Origin: Pedobacter sp. Leaf41
GTDB lineage: Bacteria; Bacteroidota; Bacteroidia; Sphingobacteriales; Sphingobacteriaceae
Length of the DNA: 64,000 bases
Assembly: GCF_001422545.1 (NCBI RefSeq)
Contig: NZ_LMLE01000001.1
Location: 791,319 to 855,318 of the forward strand
Direction of reading: 5' to 3'
Shown here: one piece after another, positions 27,587-35,662 of the stretch
Numbering within the stretch: the first letter of the stretch is position 1
How the letters are laid out: each line of letters opens with the position of its first letter
Notes under the pieces: generated by a model
The model's input: only the letters and a program-made list of their open reading frames with translations
The model's database searches: none
Told to the model about the DNA's origin: nothing
Program-made: the position numbers and the translations under genes

Positions 27587-28321
27587 ATGAAAATTGCGCT
27601 TTTAGGTTATGGCAAAATGGGACAGATTATAGAAAAATTTGCTCTTGAACGCGGTCATGAAATCGTACTAAAAATATCCATCGATAACCAGGAAGATTTA
27701 ACCAGGCAGAACCTAAAATCGGCAGATGTGGCTATCGATTTTAGTACACCTGATTCGGTTTTAAATAATATTAGTGCGTGTTTTGATGCAAATGTTCCTG
27801 TCGTGGTAGGTACAACAGGTTGGTACGGCAAATTGCAGGAAGTTAAAAATGACTGTAATACCAGTAACAATACTTTGCTCTATGGGTCTAACTTCAGTAT
27901 TGGCGTTAATTTGTTTTTTAAGTTAAATGAAACTTTAGCAAGGCTGATGAATAACTACCCGGCCTATGAAGTGCAGGTGGAGGAAATTCATCACACACAA
28001 AAATTAGATGCGCCAAGTGGTACTGCAATTACAATTGCCGAAGGTATCGTAGATAATTTAGAGAGAAAGACAGAGTGGTTAAATGAAGTTGTGGGAACAG
28101 ATGTAGAAGCTTTCGCGAAAGCAGATCAACTGCTTATTGAATCGCATCGCATTGAAAACATACCGGGAACGCACACGGTGATTTACAGCAGCGAGGTAGA
28201 CGACATTGAAATTAAACATACTGCACACAGCAGAGCAGGTTTTGCTTTAGGCGCTGTGGTTGCTGCAGAATGGCTAAAAGGCAAAAAAGGATTTTTCAGT
28301 ATCACTGATATTTTTGAATAG
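27587..28321 (+). CDS. dapB: 4-hydroxy-tetrahydrodipicolinate reductase
   Basis: A 244-residue DapB, which reduces 4-hydroxy-tetrahydrodipicolinate with NAD(P)H in the diaminopimelate/lysine pathway. Visible are the Rossmann loop GYGKMGQ (7-13), DFSTPDSV (51-58), GTTGW (75-79), the catalytic EIHHTQKLDAPSGTA (133-147; His135-His136, Lys139), and the C-terminal HSRAGFALGAV. It ends the parA-parB-DUF5683 operon. The following 165 bases hold a heptamer repeat and a G-rich element before lepB. Confidence 0.96.
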   Translation: MKIALLGYGKMGQIIEKFALERGHEIVLKISIDNQEDLTRQNLKSADVAIDFSTPDSVLNNISACFDANVPVVVGTTGWYGKLQEVKNDCNTSNNTLLYGSNFSIGVNLFFKLNETLARLMNNYPAYEVQVEEIHHTQKLDAPSGTAITIAEGIVDNLERKTEWLNEVVGTDVEAFAKADQLLIESHRIENIPGTHTVIYSSEVDDIEIKHTAHSRAGFALGAVVAAEWLKGKKGFFSITDIFE

Positions 28322-28338
28322 GAGCGAGAAGGAAGAGT

Positions 28339-28422
28339 GAGGAGCAAGGATTAAGGCACAAGGATTAAGGAGCAAGGAACAAAGATTAAGGAACAAAGAG
28401 CAAGAAATAAGAAACAAAGATT
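28339..28422 (+). repeat. Twelve-copy purine-rich heptamer tandem repeat
   Basis: Twelve consecutive 7-base units of the form AARRANN (for example AAGGATT, AAGGAGC, AAGGAAC, AAAGATT) run without interruption. It lies 17 bases after the dapB stop codon, in the dapB-lepB gap. The plus strand is almost wholly purine apart from the last bases of each unit. Confidence 0.85.
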
Positions 28423-28451
28423 TTAAGTCGCTTTGCAACTCCCTCCCTTCT

Positions 28452-28470
28452 GGGGAGGGTTGGGGTGGGG
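28452..28470 (+). promoter_or_regulatory. G-quadruplex-forming element before lepB
   Basis: Four G-runs of at least three (GGGG-A-GGG-TT-GGGG-T-GGGG) with loops of one or two bases fit the canonical quadruplex pattern. It is preceded by CCCTCCC (28441-28447), which can also pair with the G-runs as a hairpin. The lepB start is 20 bases downstream, so the element could sit in the lepB leader. Confidence 0.55.
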
Positions 28471-28490
28471 CTTTAATAGCATAAAATAAT

Positions 28491-29684
28491 ATGAATTATA
28501 AATTCTGGCAACGAAAAAAAGATGCCACTAAAAAGAAAAAAACAAAAACAAGAGAATGGGTCGATGCCATTGTTTTCGCTGTAGTGGCAGCAACCATTAT
28601 TCGTGTTTTTTTTATTGAAGCTTACACCATTCCATCCGGATCAATGGAGCGTTCTTTATTAATTGGCGACTTTCTTTTTGTGAGTAAAGTTAATTATGGA
28701 GCCCGCATCCCGATGACACCGGTTGCTTTCCCTTTTGCACACCACACAATGCCGTTAACAACATCAACAAAAGCCTATTGGGATGGCGTTCAATGGAAAT
28801 ATCACCGTTTGCCTGGCTTATCCGAAATAAAAAGAAACGACGTAGTGGTTTTTAATTTTCCGGAAGGTGATACCGTTGCTGTAGAAAATCAGTCAGATAG
28901 TTACTACAATATGGTTCGTAACATGGGTAGAGAGCAAGTTCGTAATAACTTTACGATTGTTGATCGGCCAGTTGATAAAAGAGAGAACTTTATTAAGCGT
29001 TGCATCGCCATTTCAGGTGATGTGATTTCAATGGCTAACGGCGTTGCTGTTGTAAACGGAAAGCAAGAGCCATTAAAAAATACGGGCATGATGCCTTATA
29101 AAATCGTATTTAAAACTATGGATTTTAATTACGCAGCGCTCGATGAATTTAAATTGGATTTGGGTAATAGTCCTGCAATTGCTGAAAATACCTATATCGT
29201 AAATGCGTCACCAGAAATAGCTGATAAATTGAAAGCTTTTGATTTTATCAGTTCGGTAACGCTAAGCCCTGATGCTGCCGGTCCTGAGCAAGGTGGAGTT
29301 TTCCCTCACGATCCAAATCGGGTTTGGAACCGGGACAACTTCGGACCGATTAAAGTTCCCGCCAAAGGTTGGACGGTGAAAATAGATAGTTTGACAATGC
29401 CACTTTACTACAGAGCCATCAGAACTTATGAAGGAAATAAAGTAGAGAAGAAGGGTGGCGTTTGGTACATCAACGATAAGGTGGCAAACACTTACACTTT
29501 TAAAATGAATTATTACTGGATGATGGGAGATAATCGCCATAATTCAGCAGATTCACGTTACTGGGGTTTCGTTCCCGAAGATCATATTGTAGGTAAAGCA
29601 TTATTTATTTGGATGAGCTGGGATAGTGATGCTTCTTTCTTTAGTAAAATAAGATGGAGCAGGTTATTTAGAGGAATTGACTAG
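28491..29684 (+). CDS. lepB: Signal peptidase I
   Basis: A 397-residue type I signal peptidase. A Lys-rich cytoplasmic start is followed by one membrane helix (about 26-43), the catalytic serine in PSGSM (Ser51), LIGDFLFVSKVNYG, the catalytic lysine in FIKRCIAISGD (Lys169) and MGDNRHNSADSRYWGFVP near the C-terminus. It removes Sec signal peptides from the many exported proteins encoded here. It is longer than the E. coli enzyme (324) because of large insertions around 70-160 and 185-310, usual for Bacteroidota. A perfect bidirectional hairpin terminator follows. Confidence 0.96.
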   Translation: MNYKFWQRKKDATKKKKTKTREWVDAIVFAVVAATIIRVFFIEAYTIPSGSMERSLLIGDFLFVSKVNYGARIPMTPVAFPFAHHTMPLTTSTKAYWDGVQWKYHRLPGLSEIKRNDVVVFNFPEGDTVAVENQSDSYYNMVRNMGREQVRNNFTIVDRPVDKRENFIKRCIAISGDVISMANGVAVVNGKQEPLKNTGMMPYKIVFKTMDFNYAALDEFKLDLGNSPAIAENTYIVNASPEIADKLKAFDFISSVTLSPDAAGPEQGGVFPHDPNRVWNRDNFGPIKVPAKGWTVKIDSLTMPLYYRAIRTYEGNKVEKKGGVWYINDKVANTYTFKMNYYWMMGDNRHNSADSRYWGFVPEDHIVGKALFIWMSWDSDASFFSKIRWSRLFRGID

Positions 29685-29700
29685 TTTTTCCTGGAAAATC

Positions 29701-29744
29701 AAAACAAAAAAAGGCTTAGATTTCTCTAAGCCTTTTTTTGTTTT
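29701..29744. terminator. Perfect bidirectional terminator after lepB
   Basis: Two 20-base arms (29701-29720 and 29725-29744) are exact reverse complements around TTTC, with an A-run on one side and a T-run on the other. It lies 16 bases after the lepB stop. Confidence 0.92.
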
Positions 29745-30018
29745 GTGGTAAACTTTTAAAAAAAATTAATAAGTTTATATTAAGTTTTAAATTTATTTAT
29801 TAAGTTTGTTACAAACAACCAAGCTTACACTCCTATCGCCTGATAACTACAGCGATAGAGTGCTTCGAATTTACGATTAGATCGAGTACGTTAGCACAAT
29901 ACAGATTAGCTACAAGTGGTGAGAATATTTTAACCTAATCAAACTATTATAATTACAGAACAGAAACAATCTTCACAAAGCCGACAACCAAACTATTTAT
30001 TAACTAAATTCATTTGTA
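29745..30018 (+). promoter_or_regulatory. Leader region of the second SusC gene, with hairpin
   Basis: No gene is seen. TAAGTTT occurs three times between 29770 and 29807, and GTTTGT-T-ACAAAC (29804-29816) is a short palindrome. A hairpin with CTATCGC / GCGATAG and outer CACT / AGTG occupies 29828-29862. These lie about 155-250 bases before the SusC start codon and could be promoter or post-transcriptional control elements. Confidence 0.4.
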
Positions 30019-33000
30019 ATGAAAAAAATCTACAAAGGGCTATTTACTGCATTCTTATTAACATTATTGTTTATAGGTGCGTATGCTCAAAAAACGGTTA
30101 CTGGTACCGTTAAAGATGTAACCGGAAACCCCGTGCCTGGGGTTAGTGTTTCTGTAAAAGGAACGAAGCGGGCAACCCAAACTGATGCAAACGGAAAATA
30201 TAGTCTTTCTCTAAACCCAGGAGAATCTATTGTTTTCTCAGCAATTGGATATTTAAGAACTGAAATACCAGTTGAAAATCGTTCATCAATAGACATCTCT
30301 CTGAAAGAAGATTCTAAAGCCCTTGATGAAGTAGTAGTAACAACAGGTTTTGGAGTGAAGCAACAAACCAGAAAGTTGAGTTATTCTATTCAGGATGTAA
30401 AAGGCGATGATTTGGTTCGTGCCAATGAACCAAACATTGTAAACGCTTTACAGGGTAAAGTAGCTGGTGTTGTGATTAACCAGGGAACAGGCGGTCCGCA
30501 ATCATCATCAAGAATCAGAATCAGGGGTAACTCTTCATTAAGTCCGAATACTCAACCTTTAGTTGTGATTGATGGAGTTTTGATTCAGCCAGGTGTTTCA
30601 GGAGCTGACTCATATGGTAATGGTGCCCAGGATTTTGGTAACATCATGAAAAACTTAAATGCTGATGATTATGAAAGCATAACGGTATTGAAAGGTGCTG
30701 CTGCAAGTTCTTTATATGGTTCGAGAGCCCAGAATGGAGTGCTTTTGATCACCTCTAAAAAAGGGAAAGCAGGTCAGGGTTTAGGAATTTCATTTTCTCA
30801 TACTCAAACAATCGAGGAGGCTTACCGGACTATGGATTTACAGAATGACTTCGGTGCGGGTATTAATCCAACATTTACGAAAGGTACCGATGGTATTCCA
30901 CAGGTTGATGCCGCTAACTATTTTTGGAGCTTTGGCCCAAGATTCGACGGAAGTCAGGTTAAGGACATTGATGGTAGGATAATTACATGGGATGCAAAGC
31001 CAAATAATCTACTTGATGCCTATAAATTAGGAAACTACAGCAATTCAAATCTTGCATTCCAGGGGGCTAACGAAAACGGAACTTTCCGTCTTTCATATAC
31101 TAAACTTTTCAGCACAGGTATTTTGCCAAATAATAAATTTGAGCGGGACGCTTTCGATTTTAGAGGTTCGCATAAATTTGCTAAACTATTCGAAATTAAC
31201 GCTGGTGTAAACTATACTACTAGTAATAGTTTTAATCCGGTTAACCAGTCAAATAACAATAATCCTTTATTTGCCTTGGTTTACGCGAATCCAAGAAGCT
31301 ATGATACCAACTATTGGAAAGACAAATATATTAGCCCAACAAATGGCGGTATCTTAACAGGTAGCGATGACCCATATGGTTTAGCTCCGCTTTGGTGGTC
31401 GATCTACAATACTAACGTTAGACAACGTGAAAACAATTTTAGAGGTAACCTTGATATTACAGCCAATATTAGGCCATGGTTAAATGCAGTTTTACGTGGT
31501 ACGTTAAACCAAATCAATACTTCACAGGAAACAAAAAATATTGGTACAGGTGTTGGGTTTACCGGAGGCGAATATGCTAAAAGCCAGTCAGATCAAAGAA
31601 GTACAAGGTTCCAGTTTTTATTAAACGGAAATAAGCAAATTACAGATAATTTCAGCTTAAGCTTAAGTGTTGGTGCCGAAACCACTAAAGATTTTGGTAA
31701 TAACTACACCCGTACCAGAACTGACGGAGGATTGAAAGATCCGGGTAAGTTCTTTATCGGAAACTCTGTAAATACAGCAGTTACTGACTTCTCGATAGAT
31801 GGAAGCCAACGTACCGATGCGGTATATGCTTACGGAGATTTCTCTTATAAAAATATGCTTACGTTAAACTATAGTGTAAGAAACGATTGGTCTTCAACTT
31901 TAACTTATCCTGATGGTAGTGGCGATTATAGTTATTTATATCCATCAGTAGGTTTATCTTATGTTTTTTCTGAATCTTTAAAAAATAATGATGCTTTCGC
32001 ATTTCTTTCATACGGTAAATTAAGAGCCAATTATGGTCACACCGGATTGGGAACTGCGCCATACACAACGAGTAAAGGTAAATATTCGTTTTTAAGCACT
32101 TATATTGATGAAAATGGCAATCAAATGCCTAGGTATGGATATCCTGAATATACTTTAGGAAATTCACAATTGAAAAATGAGTTAACTAAGGAAATTGAAT
32201 TGGGAGCAGAATTACGTTTCTTTAATGATCGATTTGGAATAGATTTCTCATTCTATAAAAAGAATACAACTAATCAGATTTTGTCATTGGCATTGCCGTC
32301 TGAGTCTGGAGTTCGTCAAAAACTATTTAATGCAGGAAACATTCAGAACAAGGGTATAGAAATACTATTGACTGGTACACCAATTAAGTCGAATAATCTT
32401 GAATGGAATACCACCTTGAACTTTGCTCGCAATCGCAATAAAATTATTGAATTAGCTCCAGGCGTTGATACTTACACTTTGGGGTATGCATTTGGAGCTG
32501 ACATGAGTTCAGTTGCTGTTGCAGGACAAGAATACGGAAGTATTTATACTGGTTATGGTTATGCTACTGATCCTAACAGCGGTCAAAAGCTTTTAAAAGC
32601 AAATGGAAGTTATTGGAGAAGTGGTGATTTAGGCCAGGGCAACAAAAATTTGGGTAGTATGATGGAAAAGTACAACGGAAGCTTAATCAATAATATCAGG
32701 TATAAAAACTTTAATGTTAATTTCCAAATTGATGCTAAAGTAGGTGGTTTAATAGCTTCTGGAACACATCAGTATGGCACAAATTTCGGTGCATTTGAAA
32801 GCACATTATTTGGCCGTTCTGCTGATTTAGGTGGTTTACCTAGAAAAGATGCACAAGGAAATATCATTGCAAATGATGGTATCATCCCTGAAGGTGTTTT
32901 TGCAGCAGGTACAACAATCAGTAATGTTAATGTTTCTGGTTTAACTTTCCAGGAGGCTGTGAACAGAGGGCTGATTCAGCCAGTAAGTGCCCGTGTCCAT

Positions 33001-33300
33001 TACGCACGTTTAACACAATGGTCTACAGGTATTAGAGAATATTCTACATTCGAAAATAGCTGGGTTGCACTGAGAGAGGTTTCGGTAGGATATACTTTAC
33101 CTAAAAAATTCACAGAAAAACTTAGTTTCAACCGAATTAACGTAAGTGTAATCGCAAGGAATTTAACTTACATATACAACAGTTTACCAGATCATCTTAA
33201 TCCTGAAGGTTTGTTCAATAATACTGCAGGAGCTTTTGCAGAATACGGAGGTATGCCTTACGTACGTACATTTGCATTCTCATTAAAAGGTTCTTTATAG
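30019..33300 (+). CDS. SusC/RagA-family TonB-linked outer-membrane protein
   Basis: A 1093-residue SusC-type transporter. Signal peptide 1-23; carboxypeptidase-regulatory-like domain about 25-105 (VTGTVKDVTGNPVPGVSVSVKG); plug from about 108 with ANEPNIVNALQGKVAGVVI and the conserved YESITVLKGAAASSLYGSRAQNG; then the barrel, ending FAFSLKGSL. There is no STN domain. It pairs with the SusD-like protein encoded 21 bases downstream and heads a plus-strand locus with a redoxin, a copper monooxygenase, a ROK regulator and glycoside hydrolases. The cargo could be a fucose-containing glycan or its conjugate, judged only from these neighbours. Confidence 0.93.
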   Translation: MKKIYKGLFTAFLLTLLFIGAYAQKTVTGTVKDVTGNPVPGVSVSVKGTKRATQTDANGKYSLSLNPGESIVFSAIGYLRTEIPVENRSSIDISLKEDSKALDEVVVTTGFGVKQQTRKLSYSIQDVKGDDLVRANEPNIVNALQGKVAGVVINQGTGGPQSSSRIRIRGNSSLSPNTQPLVVIDGVLIQPGVSGADSYGNGAQDFGNIMKNLNADDYESITVLKGAAASSLYGSRAQNGVLLITSKKGKAGQGLGISFSHTQTIEEAYRTMDLQNDFGAGINPTFTKGTDGIPQVDAANYFWSFGPRFDGSQVKDIDGRIITWDAKPNNLLDAYKLGNYSNSNLAFQGANENGTFRLSYTKLFSTGILPNNKFERDAFDFRGSHKFAKLFEINAGVNYTTSNSFNPVNQSNNNNPLFALVYANPRSYDTNYWKDKYISPTNGGILTGSDDPYGLAPLWWSIYNTNVRQRENNFRGNLDITANIRPWLNAVLRGTLNQINTSQETKNIGTGVGFTGGEYAKSQSDQRSTRFQFLLNGNKQITDNFSLSLSVGAETTKDFGNNYTRTRTDGGLKDPGKFFIGNSVNTAVTDFSIDGSQRTDAVYAYGDFSYKNMLTLNYSVRNDWSSTLTYPDGSGDYSYLYPSVGLSYVFSESLKNNDAFAFLSYGKLRANYGHTGLGTAPYTTSKGKYSFLSTYIDENGNQMPRYGYPEYTLGNSQLKNELTKEIELGAELRFFNDRFGIDFSFYKKNTTNQILSLALPSESGVRQKLFNAGNIQNKGIEILLTGTPIKSNNLEWNTTLNFARNRNKIIELAPGVDTYTLGYAFGADMSSVAVAGQEYGSIYTGYGYATDPNSGQKLLKANGSYWRSGDLGQGNKNLGSMMEKYNGSLINNIRYKNFNVNFQIDAKVGGLIASGTHQYGTNFGAFESTLFGRSADLGGLPRKDAQGNIIANDGIIPEGVFAAGTTISNVNVSGLTFQEAVNRGLIQPVSARVHYARLTQWSTGIREYSTFENSWVALREVSVGYTLPKKFTEKLSFNRINVSVIARNLTYIYNSLPDHLNPEGLFNNTAGAFAEYGGMPYVRTFAFSLKGSL

Positions 33301-33321
33301 TAATTTAAAAAAGAAATTGAA

Positions 33322-35040
33322 ATGAAAACGATATATAAAATAGGTTTAACCTGTACAGCTTTAATTGGGCTGACCATTACAGGCTGTAAAAAGGAGAAGT
33401 TTGTTGAACTGAACACCAATCCTCAGCTGATCGATGTAATTACTCCGGAACAACAATTTATGAATGCTGTTGCAAGTATTCAAGGAGACCGTTTCGAGGC
33501 TTATTATGATAACTTTCGAGGCATTATGCCCTGGATGCAAATGTTGACTCCACTTGCTGGAAATAGTGTAACATTTATTTCGGAATCTGGCAGTTTAAGA
33601 AATGTTCGTTATGGCATTTTCTATCCTGCAGTAGGTGGTAACCTTACAGATGTAGAACAACTGATTAGAAAAATGTCTGCAGAAGAACAGGCAAAAAGAG
33701 TACATGAAGTCGAAATTGCAAAAATAGTTAAGGCTTATTATGCCTTTTATGTTTCTGATATTAGTGGCAGCATTCCATACACAGATGCCTTTATGGTGAG
33801 ATATGGCGGTACTGAAACACCAAAATATAACACTCAACCTGAACTATTTGATATTCTTGACGCTCAATTAAAAAGCGCAGTAACAACTTTAAGTGCAACG
33901 CAACCTGTTGCACAAACTTCTTTTGGTAAAAACGACCTGTTTTTTCAGGGTGATGTGGCTAAATGGATAAAAGTGGCAAACTCAACAAGATTGAGAATAG
34001 CGATGCGTTTAATGAAGAGAGATGCTGCTAAAATGAGAACTAAAGTATTGGATATTTTAGCCGCCCCAGGTGGTTTGATTGATAATGCGAATGAAAGTTG
34101 GATTTTTAGAGCCAATGCCAACTACGCAGATGGTGGAGACTGGTCGGCTGGGAACCTGCGTGCTCCTAGGCCAATTGTTGATTTCATGTATACCAATTCC
34201 GATCCTCGAATCAGGTTTTTCTATCAGGAGAATTTATTTAGTCAAACCAATTTCGACCTGGCTAAGGCACAAGGTAAAGTTCCAGCTTCTTCAAACTTCG
34301 ATCCGAGAAGATATTATGGTGTTGCTACAAGTCCGGATGCCTCTGCTGCGCCAGACTTTGCTAAATTCCTTAACAACATCACTATCACGGTAAGAAATGC
34401 AAGTGGACAAAGTGTGCCCCAGGTGATGGATACCTTATCACTGATTCAACCACGCCTTTTTGCCGCTGGTGAAAATGGCGGTACAGGGATGAACGCATTT
34501 CCTTTGATTACTTATCCTGATGTTTGTTTTATGCGTGCTGAGTTAGCAGCAAGAGGCGTAACATCAGAAAGCGCTGAAAGCTGGTACAATAAAGGTGTAG
34601 AAGCATCTATCAGGTTGTATGATGATCTTGCAAACAAAGCTAAAATTATTGATCGCACAGGTGCTGCTAATTATCAAGCCGTAACAGCGACAGAAATTAG
34701 CAACTATCTTGCTAAAACGCCAGTTAAGTATGATGCAGCCAAAGGTTTGGATCAAATTATCAGTCAGGCTTACCTTAACTTTTTTAAACAACCTAACGAA
34801 GCCTGGGCAATTTTTAAAAGAACAGGTATGCCAAATACCACAACTGTTGTTGCGCTTGAAAGGATTATAGCCTCGGGTACCGAGCAATCTATTCCAAGAA
34901 GAGCAGCGTTAAGCATCCCGTCAATCACAAATCTAAACTATCAAAATATTACAGATGCCTACAAAGCAATGCAGGCAGATCCTGATTTTGGTCAGGGACC
35001 AAGTGATATTACCGGAAGAGTTTGGTGGGATAAGAAATAA
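33322..35040 (+). CDS. SusD/RagB-family nutrient-binding lipoprotein
   Basis: A 572-residue surface lipoprotein with lipobox TITGC (Cys22). The mature N-terminus FVELNTNPQLIDVITPEQQFMNA (in part) is typical of the SusD-like_2 group, as are YYAFYVSDISGSIPYTDAF, WIKVANSTRLRIAMRL and DVCFMRAELAARGV further on. It acts as the lid and first ligand-binding component over the preceding SusC protein. A hairpin terminator directly follows, separating it from the redoxin gene. Confidence 0.92.
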   Translation: MKTIYKIGLTCTALIGLTITGCKKEKFVELNTNPQLIDVITPEQQFMNAVASIQGDRFEAYYDNFRGIMPWMQMLTPLAGNSVTFISESGSLRNVRYGIFYPAVGGNLTDVEQLIRKMSAEEQAKRVHEVEIAKIVKAYYAFYVSDISGSIPYTDAFMVRYGGTETPKYNTQPELFDILDAQLKSAVTTLSATQPVAQTSFGKNDLFFQGDVAKWIKVANSTRLRIAMRLMKRDAAKMRTKVLDILAAPGGLIDNANESWIFRANANYADGGDWSAGNLRAPRPIVDFMYTNSDPRIRFFYQENLFSQTNFDLAKAQGKVPASSNFDPRRYYGVATSPDASAAPDFAKFLNNITITVRNASGQSVPQVMDTLSLIQPRLFAAGENGGTGMNAFPLITYPDVCFMRAELAARGVTSESAESWYNKGVEASIRLYDDLANKAKIIDRTGAANYQAVTATEISNYLAKTPVKYDAAKGLDQIISQAYLNFFKQPNEAWAIFKRTGMPNTTTVVALERIIASGTEQSIPRRAALSIPSITNLNYQNITDAYKAMQADPDFGQGPSDITGRVWWDKK

Positions 35041-35050
35041 ATTTTTTTCA

Positions 35051-35080
35051 AAAACTCCTGGTGAAAGCCGGGAGTTTTTT
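35051..35080 (+). terminator. Rho-independent terminator after the SusD-like gene
   Basis: Stem AAAACTCC-T-GG / CC-G-GGAGTTTT with a TGAAAG loop, followed by T residues. The mid-stem T/G can pair as G-U in RNA. It probably lowers read-through into the redoxin gene that starts at 35092. Confidence 0.8.
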
Positions 35081-35091
35081 ATATTAAGAGG

Positions 35092-35661
35092 ATGTTTAGA
35101 ATTTTCACCTATCTGTTGCTAATTAATTTAAGCATTTACGGAGCGAAGGCCCAAAGCAAAATTTCCGTTCAAAAGCTGCAAAAAATTCCGTTAAAGGCAT
35201 TAAATGGAAAAACAGATCATATCATGGCTGGTAAGGCTACGGCTTTTATTTTCCTGTCTCCAGAATGTCCGCTATGTCAAAATTATGTAGCGGAACTTAA
35301 CGCATTAAAATTAAAATATCCAAACGTGGAAATACTGGGCCTAATTCCCGGAAATGCTTATAAACTGAAGGAAATATCGGCTTTCAAGGATGAATACAAG
35401 GTAGGTTTCCCCTTGTTGGTAGACGATTTAAAATTATTAACATCAGCATTGAATGCCACCACTACGCCAGAGGTTATCTTAATCGATAAAGAGGGTACAC
35501 TAAAATATCGTGGATTAATTGATAACTGGGCCGAGAGCCTTGGAGTTAAACGCAAAGTTATCACGTCGCATTATTTAAATGACGCCCTTGCGAACCTGAC
35601 TACACCCAACTACCCTGTTAAAATTACTAAGCCAGTTGGCTGCTTAATTAACGACAAATAA
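35092..35661 (+). CDS. Exported redoxin (TlpA/AhpC-like) with CPLC motif
   Basis: A 189-residue thioredoxin-fold redoxin with a signal peptide (1-20, ending AKA-Q). The active site is SPECPLC (Cys59, Cys62), followed by TTPEVILID with the cis-proline. An extra C-terminal tail has a conserved-looking PVGCLI with one more cysteine. Its stop is one base from the next gene, which encodes a cytochrome c-copper monooxygenase fusion, so the two are translated together. A likely role is to supply reducing power or keep copper or heme-site cysteines reduced in the periplasm; this is inferred from the pairing. Confidence 0.85.
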   Translation: MFRIFTYLLLINLSIYGAKAQSKISVQKLQKIPLKALNGKTDHIMAGKATAFIFLSPECPLCQNYVAELNALKLKYPNVEILGLIPGNAYKLKEISAFKDEYKVGFPLLVDDLKLLTSALNATTTPEVILIDKEGTLKYRGLIDNWAESLGVKRKVITSHYLNDALANLTTPNYPVKITKPVGCLINDK

Positions 35662-35662
35662 A

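Noticed and set aside
25000..27600. parS site near parA-parB
   Set aside because: No palindrome close to TGTTTCACGTGAAACA was found by eye; the origin-proximal position of this region is therefore not shown by the sequence.
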